Part shown: one piece after another, positions 33,456-41,180 of the stretch
Layout: each line of letters opens with the position of its first letter
Position numbering within the stretch: the first letter of the stretch is position 1
Assembly: GCA_013299115.1 (NCBI GenBank)
Contig: JAAFKA010000002.1
Coordinates: 62,001 to 126,000, forward strand
DNA from: Cytophagales bacterium
GTDB lineage: Bacteria > Bacteroidota > Bacteroidia > Cytophagales > Thermoflexibacteraceae
Length of the DNA: 64,000 nucleotides
Reading direction: 5' to 3'
Translations under genes and position numbers: made by a program
The notes under the pieces: generated by a model
Told to the model about the DNA's origin: nothing
Seen by the model: the letters and a program-made list of their open reading frames with translations, nothing else
The model's database searches: none

Positions 33456-36218
33456 ATGCGTTTTATTTATTGGTTGGCTTTGTGCCTTTTGGGAATTGTC
33501 AATACAAGTTGGGGACAAAGTGCCAAGTCTGTTTGCAAGCAGTTGGCAGAGAAAGAATTTGACAAGGCTAAGGAAAGGATAGAAAAATTGCGTACCAAAG
33601 ACACCTTTCATTTGGGGGCTTTGTACCTAAATAGTTTGTATTTTTTGGATTCTACCAACCGCAGGTTTCAGATAGACAGTGCCTATTTGCTCACAAATTT
33701 GGTATTAGCAAAATATGCAAACCTAAATAGTATGGACAAAATCCAAAAAGAGCAACAGCAAGATTTGACAGAGGCAGGGCTTACTCCGCAAAAAGCCTTG
33801 TTGCAAAAGCAAAAAATAGAGGGTGATGTGTTTGCTTTTACCGAAAAGAAAGACAATACAGTGGTTGGTTGGCAGCTTTACCTCCAAAAATATCCAACAG
33901 CTAAACAAGTACAAGAAGCCACCGAAAACAGGGATAAATTGGCTTTTGCCTTTGCTCAAAAAGAAAATACGTTTCAAGCCTACCGTTTGTTTATGGACAA
34001 ATATCCACAAGCAACCCAATACAGCGAGGCAAAACAACGCTACGACCAACGCCTCTACGAAACGCAAACGGCAGATGGCAGCATAGAATCTTACGAAAAA
34101 TTTGTACGCAATAACCCCAATACGCCTTACAAGCAAGAAATTGACGATAAAATTTTTGCTCTCTTTGTCAAAGATTTTAGCATAGAAACCTACAAAAAGT
34201 TTTTGGTAAAATATCCCGACAATCAACACACAGGCAAGGCGTGGGCATGGATTTGGTATTTGACCGAAGACAAAGACAATTTTTTGAGAACCTACCCCGA
34301 CTTTCCCGCCAAAGATTTTGCAAAACAATACAGCAAATCTTTGAAAATGCCTTTGTATGCTGTTTTGGAAAAAAACAAAATGAGCATGATAGACAACGAG
34401 GGCAATGTGGCAGTGAACACACCTTTTGAGATGATGGCAGAAGAAGACCGTTGCAAAGTGATAGAAAAATATATGTTGGTTGGTGGTTTGGGCGAAAAAG
34501 CAGGGGCAATAGACAGGTTGGGCAATTTGGTAGTGCCTTTTGCTTACGATTATTTGGAATATGTGGGCAAAGGCGTATTTATAGCCGAAAAAGACAAGAA
34601 ACAAGGGGCTGTTTTTGCAGGTTTGTCTTTGCAAAAAGACCAAACAGCCGACCAAACGGCAAGTTTTGAGGTCATTCCTTGCCAATGGGACGAATTGGAG
34701 GCAGTAGGAGAAAACCAACTCTTGAAATACAAAAAAGGGCAAAAATACGGCTTGTTTTTTTACAATGGTATTCCTCTCCTCGATGCAAGTTTTGACAACA
34801 TTACCAAATTCAGGGGAGATACATTGCTCTTTGTCAAGGGCAAAGACAAAGGTTTTTATACACCAGACCAGCTTTTGACTTTGTTTCGCCAGCAAATAGG
34901 CAATACTACTACCAACGCAGCAGCTAAATCTTTGCAGTTGGCTCTGCCATTTAGTCAGTACGAAATTAGCCACAAAGTATTTCCAAAAGTTCAGTTTGCC
35001 GAAAGTTTTGGTATTTTAAACTTAGACGGTACAGCCCTTATCAAAGCAGACAAAAAACAAATCAAAGAAATTTCAACAGGTTGGTTGGTGCAGAGCCACG
35101 AGGGGCAGTGGAATTGGTACGGCTACAATGGGCAGGTGATAGGCGAAAGTTATGACGAATTGCAACCTCAACAACAAACCATAAACTATGTTACCAAAAT
35201 TTATGGTTTCACTGTTCGCAAACTTGCAAAATTTGGTGTAGCAGACCAAAATTTGAAACAAATTTTGCCCCCAGACTACGACAAAATTCAGTGGTTGGGC
35301 AGTCAGTTGGTTTTGGCTACGCAAGGAAACAAGATTTTTTTAGTAACCAAAGAAGGCAACCGAACAGAAATTGCCAATGCCAAAGACTTGACTTTCAGCC
35401 TATTGCCTCCAACAGCTACGGCAGACAGTCGGCTATTGGCAATGGTAACAAACAAAAAAAACAAAAAACAGGGAGTTATCAGCCCCGAAGGAAAATATAT
35501 TTTGCCTTTGAAGTACGATAATTTGACCCCAACGGCAAATGGTTTGCTTATTTTTTCGCAAGGCAAGCAAAAAGGTTTGCTAAATTTGGAAGGCAAAATT
35601 ATTTTGCAACCAAAATATCAACAAATTTCGTTTGCCAACCGAGCATACAGCCTGCAAGACAAAAAGAAAAAGTTTGGTTTGTATGTTTTTCGCACACCCA
35701 AATTTTTGATAGAACCGAATAGTGCAGATATTTTGCTGCCTTACAGTGATTCTTTGCTTGCCCTTACCAGCCAAAAAGGTGCTACGTTTACCCTTGCCGA
35801 CTCCAAAGGCAAGCCGCTATTGAAAGATGTGTTCAGCAAAATAGAGTTTTGGACAGACTCTGTAGCTATGGTAAAATTGGCAACAGGAGGTTGGAAACTC
35901 TATGATTTGGTAAAACGAAAATACACAGGTGATGCTTTCGATGACTTTAAATATTTGGTAAAAAATGCCAAAGAAAAAGTGCTAATCACGTACAGAGGCA
36001 AAGGTTTTGGGCTGTTGAGCAACCGCAAAGGCAATTTAATTCCCGAAGATTATTCGTTTTTGCTCAACATAGGTACAGAGGAAAATCCGTTTTATTTTGT
36101 GGAGGTCTATGTGAGTCAAGCCGAACTGCACGTCATTTTGTATATGGACAAAGATGGCAAAGTGGTTCGCAAACAGACTGTACCTCATGCAGAGTACGAA
36201 AAAATTAGTTGTGAGTAG
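33456..36218 (+). CDS. Secreted WG-repeat protein with N-terminal helical repeats
   Basis: The 920-residue protein begins at ATG 33456, which opens a signal peptide ending TSWGQ. Residues about 25-290 are helical TPR-like repeats with YXXFXXXYP-type motifs (LYLQKYPTA, LFMDKYPQA, KFVRNNPNT, KFLVKYPDN). The rest consists of WG beta-repeats, for example FGILNLDGTALI, QGVISPEGKYILPLKYDNL and KGLLNLEGKIILQPKYQQI. WG proteins in Bacteroidota are surface or periplasmic; their ligands are mostly unknown. The long antisense frame across its middle is a shadow. It seems to stand alone and is convergent with the gene at 36245-36610. Confidence 0.82.
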   Translation: MRFIYWLALCLLGIVNTSWGQSAKSVCKQLAEKEFDKAKERIEKLRTKDTFHLGALYLNSLYFLDSTNRRFQIDSAYLLTNLVLAKYANLNSMDKIQKEQQQDLTEAGLTPQKALLQKQKIEGDVFAFTEKKDNTVVGWQLYLQKYPTAKQVQEATENRDKLAFAFAQKENTFQAYRLFMDKYPQATQYSEAKQRYDQRLYETQTADGSIESYEKFVRNNPNTPYKQEIDDKIFALFVKDFSIETYKKFLVKYPDNQHTGKAWAWIWYLTEDKDNFLRTYPDFPAKDFAKQYSKSLKMPLYAVLEKNKMSMIDNEGNVAVNTPFEMMAEEDRCKVIEKYMLVGGLGEKAGAIDRLGNLVVPFAYDYLEYVGKGVFIAEKDKKQGAVFAGLSLQKDQTADQTASFEVIPCQWDELEAVGENQLLKYKKGQKYGLFFYNGIPLLDASFDNITKFRGDTLLFVKGKDKGFYTPDQLLTLFRQQIGNTTTNAAAKSLQLALPFSQYEISHKVFPKVQFAESFGILNLDGTALIKADKKQIKEISTGWLVQSHEGQWNWYGYNGQVIGESYDELQPQQQTINYVTKIYGFTVRKLAKFGVADQNLKQILPPDYDKIQWLGSQLVLATQGNKIFLVTKEGNRTEIANAKDLTFSLLPPTATADSRLLAMVTNKKNKKQGVISPEGKYILPLKYDNLTPTANGLLIFSQGKQKGLLNLEGKIILQPKYQQISFANRAYSLQDKKKKFGLYVFRTPKFLIEPNSADILLPYSDSLLALTSQKGATFTLADSKGKPLLKDVFSKIEFWTDSVAMVKLATGGWKLYDLVKRKYTGDAFDDFKYLVKNAKEKVLITYRGKGFGLLSNRKGNLIPEDYSFLLNIGTEENPFYFVEVYVSQAELHVILYMDKDGKVVRKQTVPHAEYEKISCE

Positions 36219-36244
36219 TGAAAATTTATCACTTCCGCACCTCT

Positions 36245-36610
36245 CTAATCTTCTGGATAGGGAATAAAAACGAAGTTGGTAAATTCTTTGTCCACTACAA
36301 AAAGACAGCAAAATTCATCTATATTTTTATAATTTTGCTTAAATAGTTCAATTTTTTCTATACTTACCAATTCTCTTTGCACAAATTCACTCAAAAAAGA
36401 GGCGTAATAGTGCCAAGTAGTGGCGTGTTCTTTCTTGCTGATAAGTAACTGCCCAATAGACTGGATTTCTTTGCAAATAACAAAAATAGGATATTCCGAT
36501 AGTTTGCGAACTTTAATTTGATAGGCTGTGTCTTTCAAAATATCGGCTATTTTGACAAAATCGGAGGAAATGCTACCTAAATATTTGCCATTGAGTTCTA
36601 ATTCATTCAT
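36245..36610 (-). CDS. Hypothetical protein, 121 residues
   Basis: The protein from ATG 36610 (MNELELNGKYLGSISSDF) is not recognised. It has no signal peptide or membrane helix. The segment FVKIADILKDTAYQIKVRKL followed by EYPIFVICKE suggests a small alpha/beta cytoplasmic protein, and the C-terminus has two Cys in EFCCLFV. It is on the strand of the ccrM-like and Fe-S genes but separated from them by a hairpin repeat at 36637-36677. The alternative upstream start at 36637 would run into that repeat. Confidence 0.6.
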   Translation of the reverse strand: MNELELNGKYLGSISSDFVKIADILKDTAYQIKVRKLSEYPIFVICKEIQSIGQLLISKKEHATTWHYYASFLSEFVQRELVSIEKIELFKQNYKNIDEFCCLFVVDKEFTNFVFIPYPED

Positions 36611-36636
36611 TTTTCTTGTAGGTTTGAAATAGCACA

Positions 36637-36677
36637 AAACTATTGGCAGGGTCAGGAAAAGACCACCGCCAAAGTTT
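36637..36677. repeat. Hairpin repeat AAACTATTGGCAG
   Basis: AAACTATTGGCAGGGTC pairs imperfectly with GACCACCGCCAAAGTTT around an AGGAAAA loop. The same ends occur at 14654-14706, next to repeat family C. It may also terminate transcription from the Fe-S gene. Confidence 0.65.
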
Positions 36678-36717
36678 CAAATACGACAACTCTCTTGCAG
36701 CTAATTGGATTTATTTT

Positions 36718-37044
36718 TTACACCGAAAAACTTTCGCCACAACCACAAGTGCGTGAGGCATTGGGGTTTACAAATTGAAAACCTTTGCCGTTTAAGCCAT
36801 CAGTAAAGTCCAGCGTAGTGCCGAGCAAGTAAAGCAGACTTTTTTTGTCCACCAAAATCCTGATTCCTTTGTCCTCAAATACTTGGTCTTGGTCTTTGAT
36901 ACTGTCGTCAAAGAGCAAATCGTACATCAAGCCTGAACAACCACCGCCTTTTACGGCTACTCTGATGTTGTGGTTGTTGGTTTTACCTTCTTGTTGCCTA
37001 ACCGAAATAATTTGGTCTTTTGCTTTTTCTGTTACACTAATCAT
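36718..37044 (-). CDS. A-type iron-sulfur cluster carrier (IscA/SufA/ErpA family)
   Basis: The 108-residue protein carries the three conserved cysteines, GGGCSGLMY in the middle and TCGCGESF at the end, with NPNASRTCGCG typical of the family. It carries Fe-S clusters to apo-enzymes. ATG 37044 (MISVTEKAKDQI) is the family start; an in-frame extension to 37086 has no family match. The gene starts 22 bases after the CcrM-like methyltransferase and is likely cotranscribed. Which of the A-type names applies cannot be decided from sequence alone. Confidence 0.93.
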   Translation of the reverse strand: MISVTEKAKDQIISVRQQEGKTNNHNIRVAVKGGGCSGLMYDLLFDDSIKDQDQVFEDKGIRILVDKKSLLYLLGTTLDFTDGLNGKGFQFVNPNASRTCGCGESFSV

Positions 37045-37066
37045 ATTTTTGAGTGAGTTAAAGTTG

Positions 37067-38137
37067 TTACAAATACTTTTTTGCATAGTCTTCTCGCAAG
37101 GTGTCTATGCTTACCCATTCGTTTTGGCGAAAAACATACCAAAAAGTCCAGCCGTTGTTGTTTTCTTTGCTCATCAGCGTGGCACTTACTTTGTGTATAG
37201 AGCCTACTGTTTCGTTGTTTTTGCCCGCCACTAAGGAGGCATCGGCGGCTACAACAGCCTGATGTTGCTGGTTTTTGGAGTACAAAGTTTCGCCAACTTG
37301 CACATAGTTTTTTTCTATTAAACAACCGAAAGGTACTTTTGGTTTCTTTTTTTCAATTTTATAATCTAATAAATCGAGGGGCAAAGGCTCAACGGCTGCT
37401 ATGCGTTGGGTGGCTACCTCTATGTAAAAAGGCTCACGTTCTAAACCTATGTAGTTTCGTTGGAGTTTTTTGGCTACTGCCCCCGTTGTACCACTGCCAA
37501 AAAAAGGGTCTAAAATAAGGTCGCCGACATTAGAGGTAGCCAATAAAATACGATACAACAGTTCTTCGGGTTTTTGGGTAGAATGTGCCTTTTGTCCGTT
37601 TATTTTTATCCGTTCTTTACCCTTGCAGATAGGCATTTCCCAATCACTTCGCATTTGCAGCCCATCGTTGTAGGCTTTCATAGCTTGGTAGTGGAAAGTG
37701 TAATTAGATTTGGCAGATTTGGTAGCCCAGATAAGAGTTTCATGGGCATTGTTAAACCTCGTACCTTTGAAGTTAGGCATGGGGTTGTTTTTTATCCAAA
37801 TAATATCATTGAGCAACCAAAAACCTATGTTTTGCATCACTGTTCCTACTCTAAAAATATTATGATACGTACCAATGACCCAAATAGCTCCGTCTTTCTT
37901 CAGCACCCGATAACACTCAATAAGCCATTCTTCGGTAAATTTATCATAGACTTGGTAGTTTTCAAATTGGTCCCACTCGTCATCAACCCCATCCACTTGG
38001 GTCTGGTTAGGTCTATACAAGGCATTGCGAAGTTGCAAAAAATACGGAGGGTCTGCAAAAACCAAATCTACCGACTCCGAAGGTAATTTTTTTAGGTTTT
38101 CGATACAATCTCCTAATCGTATGTTGTTTAGTTTCAT
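37067..38137 (-). CDS. CcrM-like DNA adenine methyltransferase
   Basis: The 356-residue protein follows the CcrM/M.HinfI (beta-class) order: catalytic FADPPYFLQL near residue 31, then YHNIFRVG, NPMPNFKGTRFNNAHET, the target region, HSTQKPEELLYRI and LDPFFGSGTTGAVAKKL for S-adenosylmethionine binding. Residues about 255-356 form the C-terminal RAMA-type domain of CcrM (WTFWYVFRQNEW). CcrM enzymes methylate GANTC; the close similarity suggests the same site, but specificity needs proof. No restriction endonuclease is encoded nearby, so it looks orphan. It is first of a unit with the Fe-S carrier. Confidence 0.9.
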   Translation of the reverse strand: MKLNNIRLGDCIENLKKLPSESVDLVFADPPYFLQLRNALYRPNQTQVDGVDDEWDQFENYQVYDKFTEEWLIECYRVLKKDGAIWVIGTYHNIFRVGTVMQNIGFWLLNDIIWIKNNPMPNFKGTRFNNAHETLIWATKSAKSNYTFHYQAMKAYNDGLQMRSDWEMPICKGKERIKINGQKAHSTQKPEELLYRILLATSNVGDLILDPFFGSGTTGAVAKKLQRNYIGLEREPFYIEVATQRIAAVEPLPLDLLDYKIEKKKPKVPFGCLIEKNYVQVGETLYSKNQQHQAVVAADASLVAGKNNETVGSIHKVSATLMSKENNNGWTFWYVFRQNEWVSIDTLREDYAKKYL

Positions 38138-38369
38138 TTTTTGTAATTGAAAAGTTTAAAAGTTTAGTTTACTATTAAATTTATTTAAGGTTTATTTTTA
38201 AGACTGTCCATAAAGCCAAAAATAAAGGTTTTATTCGTAAGAAAAGGTCAAAGTTTGTTAGGATTTCTTAAAAATTCTTAACTTGCTGGAAAGTTAAAAA
38301 TAAATTTACGATAGTCAATTTATTCTACCATTGACCAAATCGTAACTGACCAGCTACACCAATAAACCC

Positions 38370-39341
38370 ATGAAAATACCATTAACCTTAGGCATAGACA
38401 TTGGCGGTACGTTTACCAAATTTGGTTTTACTGACCACGATGGCAATATTTTGGAGGAAGCCTCGCTGCCCACCAATGCAAAAGACGGTGTAGATGCGTT
38501 TTTGCTCCGCCTATACGATACAGTAGCCAAAGCCTTTGAGGGGCTGAAAGACCACGCCGAACTGAAAGCCGTAGGCATAGGTGTACCCAACGGCAACTAT
38601 TACAAAGGCACAGTAGAAAATCCACCGAATTTGGGTTGGGGCAAAATTACTCCCCTTGCCGAATTGGTAAGCAAACACTACCAAATTCCTACTTTTCTCA
38701 CCAACGATGCCAATGCTGCTGCTTTGGGTGAAAAAAAGTTTGGCGTAGCCAAAAATATGAAAGATTTTGTAGTCATCACCTTGGGAACAGGGCTGGGCAG
38801 TGGCATTGTGGTCAATGGCGAATTAGTTTATGGGGCAGATGGTTTTGCAGGCGAATTGGGTCATGTAAACGTCAATCCCAATGGTAGAGTCTGCGGTTGT
38901 GGCAAAAAAGGCTGTTTGGAAACCTATGCCTCCGCCACAGGCATCAAACGGACTGTTTTTAAGTTCATGGCAGACAAAATAGAACCTTCGGAGTTGCGTG
39001 ATATTCCGTACAACCAACTCACAGGCAATATGATAACCGAGGCAGCTCTCCGCGGCGACCCCGTAGCCATTGCTGCTTTCGAGTACACAGGTAGGATTTT
39101 GGGAATGAAATTGGCAGATACAGTGGCTCATTTAAGTCCCGAAGCCATTATTTTGTTTGGGGGCTTAACCAAAGCTGGGGCTTATCTGTTTGACCCTATT
39201 CACAAACACATGGAGGAAAATATGTTTGGTATCTTTAAAAACAAGGTCAAACTCTTGACTTCGGGATTAGAAGGCAAAAATGTAGCTGTTTTAGGCTCAA
39301 GTGCTTTGGCGTGGCAAGAATTGGATAGGAAAAAAATGTAA
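38370..39341 (+). CDS. ROK-family sugar kinase (glucokinase-like)
   Basis: The 323-residue protein begins with the phosphate loop LGIDIGGTFTKFGF, has the catalytic TNDANAAALGE stretch with the Asp, the ATP loop ITLGTGLGSGIVVNGELV, the glucose-binding ELGHV and the zinc motif CGCGKKGCLETYAS. There is no N-terminal helix-turn-helix, so it is a kinase rather than a NagC-type repressor. Glucose is the likeliest substrate, but N-acetylated sugars are possible. It stands alone between divergent and same-strand neighbours and is followed by two hairpins. Confidence 0.9.
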   Translation: MKIPLTLGIDIGGTFTKFGFTDHDGNILEEASLPTNAKDGVDAFLLRLYDTVAKAFEGLKDHAELKAVGIGVPNGNYYKGTVENPPNLGWGKITPLAELVSKHYQIPTFLTNDANAAALGEKKFGVAKNMKDFVVITLGTGLGSGIVVNGELVYGADGFAGELGHVNVNPNGRVCGCGKKGCLETYASATGIKRTVFKFMADKIEPSELRDIPYNQLTGNMITEAALRGDPVAIAAFEYTGRILGMKLADTVAHLSPEAIILFGGLTKAGAYLFDPIHKHMEENMFGIFKNKVKLLTSGLEGKNVAVLGSSALAWQELDRKKM

Positions 39342-39347
39342 TAACTT

Positions 39348-39394
39348 CCCTACGTTGCACGTAGGGCTATTATTGTCCAACCTCTTCGAGGTTG
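39348..39394 (+). terminator. Two hairpins after the ROK kinase
   Basis: CCCTACGT-TGC-ACGTAGGG (39348-39366) and CAACCTC-TTC-GAGGTTG (39378-39394). AATAACT before and AGTTATT after can pair around both. The first begins seven bases past the stop. No long T run follows. Confidence 0.6.
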
Positions 39395-39400
39395 TGAGTT

Positions 39401-39432
39401 ATTCTTAGCTTAATAGCAATGGACTAAAGTCT
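39401..39432. repeat. Fragment of the MITE D terminal sequence
   Basis: The stretch TTCTTAGCTTAATAGCAATG followed by GACTAAAGTC is the reverse complement of a shortened form of the end of the nested MITE at 58883-59184 together with the flanking ACTTTAGTC target. It is a remnant or a solo end. Confidence 0.5.
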
Positions 39433-39455
39433 ATTCTACAACTAAATTATTTGTA

Positions 39456-40868
39456 ATGACAACAAAATTTTATTTTCTCACTTTATTTTGCAGCCTTTTT
39501 TTGTTAGTAGGTTGCAAAAAAACAAGTTACACAGACGTACAAAAATTGGAAACGATGCACAGTTTGTATGTGCAACCGCCATTGTCAAAACCTCAAAAAG
39601 TGTCGGATTCGTTGGCTGTTTACATAGATTACTCTTCGGGTATGTATGAGGCTATGTATGGGTCTTTGCAGGCAGTGGTTAATGAGGTGCTAACGGCTAC
39701 TCGCAGTCCTCGCACCAATTATTACAGGGCGGGGGCTACTTTTCCTTACCGCATAGACATAGAAGCAAAAGAAAATATACCTTCGGTTACGACCAACTAC
39801 GTAGAAAAAAAATCTGCCTTAGATTTGCCTCTCCAACGCATCATTAGCCGTAACGAACAGGCTGTTTACATCACAGATTTTGAGTTTGTGCCTACGGGAC
39901 AAAAAATATTTGAAGGGGCTACGCCTTCGGGCAGAGTAAAAACGTGGATAAATCCTGATGCGTGGGCTGTCGAGTATTTTGAAAAGTGGCTTGCCAAAGG
40001 CAACCGAATAGATATGTATGCTTCCAAATTTATGAGAAATGGCACACAAACGCAGTTTCTTTATACGTTGGTTTTTACGCCCAAAGACCTTGTGAATCAG
40101 CAAGAAAACAATTTGCTCTCAAGGCTGCAAGACCTCAACGGCAAGTTGTCTGCCAATCTCTATCATTTTGTTTTTCAGGCTGCTACGCAAACCCTAAGTA
40201 CCGAAACCAAGCAATATGATGCCAACAATGGCGGGTTGCACACCAGCCTTGCTCCTTTGGAGTTTGCTCGAAAACCAGCCTTAGCTTTTGAATATTATTT
40301 GTTGGGTTTCAAAGACATAGACAAATACATTGTCAATGAGGGAACAGAGAAGGACAAACGAATACTAAAAAATTTGTTTTGGAAATGTGAGGAGCAACAC
40401 CTCAAAAACCTTAAAGATTTTCAGTTTGGTGTCAAGGTATTTGACATGACCGAAACCTTTGCTGCTTACCAACAAACACAAGACCAAGAGCCACCAAAAT
40501 ACGACAAAGACCCCGAAACAGGGGACTCTACCTTAGTTTCTGGGCAAACCATGACTTTTCAATACGTGGAGGGCAGCGAAAGAACTGATATTTTTGAGAG
40601 CATTGTAAACAAAGAAACCAATGAATTGGGACTAAAAGTAAAGCCTGATTACATTAAACCGAACAAGAAAGGCGAATTGTTGCGGGTGGAGTGGCACTTA
40701 AAAGGTGCAAAATTTGAGGAGAATCCCGACCTTGCCAAAGTGCTGCAATGGAAAGACAAGGAGGGTTTTATGGTCAGGTCTTTGTACGAAAGCATCGTAG
40801 AGGCGATGAAACGAACAGAAAAAAATAATACCAAAAAGTTGCATACATATTATGTGCAGTGGCAGTAG
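39456..40868 (+). CDS. Lipoprotein with a VWA-like domain
   Basis: The 470-residue protein has a lipoprotein signal with lipobox LLVGC (Cys21). The start of the mature part, LAVYIDYSSGMYEAM, resembles the DxSxS MIDAS of von Willebrand A domains (here DYSSG), and EQAVYITDFEFV supplies a possible TD element. The rest shows no known domain; the C-terminal third contains KYDKDPETGDSTLVSG, probably a loop. It is likely an outer-surface lipoprotein. The VWA call is a structural guess. A gene with an undoubted VWA domain lies 300 bases downstream on the other strand. Confidence 0.75.
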   Translation: MTTKFYFLTLFCSLFLLVGCKKTSYTDVQKLETMHSLYVQPPLSKPQKVSDSLAVYIDYSSGMYEAMYGSLQAVVNEVLTATRSPRTNYYRAGATFPYRIDIEAKENIPSVTTNYVEKKSALDLPLQRIISRNEQAVYITDFEFVPTGQKIFEGATPSGRVKTWINPDAWAVEYFEKWLAKGNRIDMYASKFMRNGTQTQFLYTLVFTPKDLVNQQENNLLSRLQDLNGKLSANLYHFVFQAATQTLSTETKQYDANNGGLHTSLAPLEFARKPALAFEYYLLGFKDIDKYIVNEGTEKDKRILKNLFWKCEEQHLKNLKDFQFGVKVFDMTETFAAYQQTQDQEPPKYDKDPETGDSTLVSGQTMTFQYVEGSERTDIFESIVNKETNELGLKVKPDYIKPNKKGELLRVEWHLKGAKFEENPDLAKVLQWKDKEGFMVRSLYESIVEAMKRTEKNNTKKLHTYYVQWQ

Positions 40869-41063
40869 GTAATTATTTATATCTTTGTTTTTATACATTA
40901 GAGTTTATTATGATTTGTACCGTACCCTTTGGTTGGCGGGGGCTGCCTCCAATTGCAAGGTCAGTTATCTGAAAATCAACAAGTTAATTTTCTATACAAA
41001 AATTATCGTAATAACTTCTATTGGCATAATTTAGTCAATAACATCAATTTTGACTCTGCAATA

Positions 41064-41178
41064 GTTTCACTACCTCCGTTCAACCATCGGCAGGGTCTTG
41101 ACGGGGCTGCCTAAGCCACTGCCGAGGTTTCACTAATTGAGGTTTCACTTTTCTTGGTTTCACTAATTGAGGTTTCAC
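41064..41178. repeat. Diverged copy of repeat family C
   Basis: Read on the minus strand, GTGAAACCTCGGCAGTGGCT, a spacer, then CCCTGCCGATGGTTGAACGG parallel the units at 14521-14650. Two further direct repeats of ATTAGTGAAACCTCA lie at its edge. The remainder of the 312-base gap (40869-41180) holds no gene that I can support. Confidence 0.6.
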
Positions 41179-41180
41179 CT

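Noticed and set aside
33723-34973. 416-residue minus-strand frame opposite the WG-repeat gene
   Set aside because: It lies inside a gene with a signal peptide and clear WG repeats; its composition (Phe/Cys/Gln rich) is that of an antisense shadow.
37067-38137. Part of a complete restriction-modification system
   Set aside because: No endonuclease-like gene flanks it; both neighbours are recognisable or unrelated.
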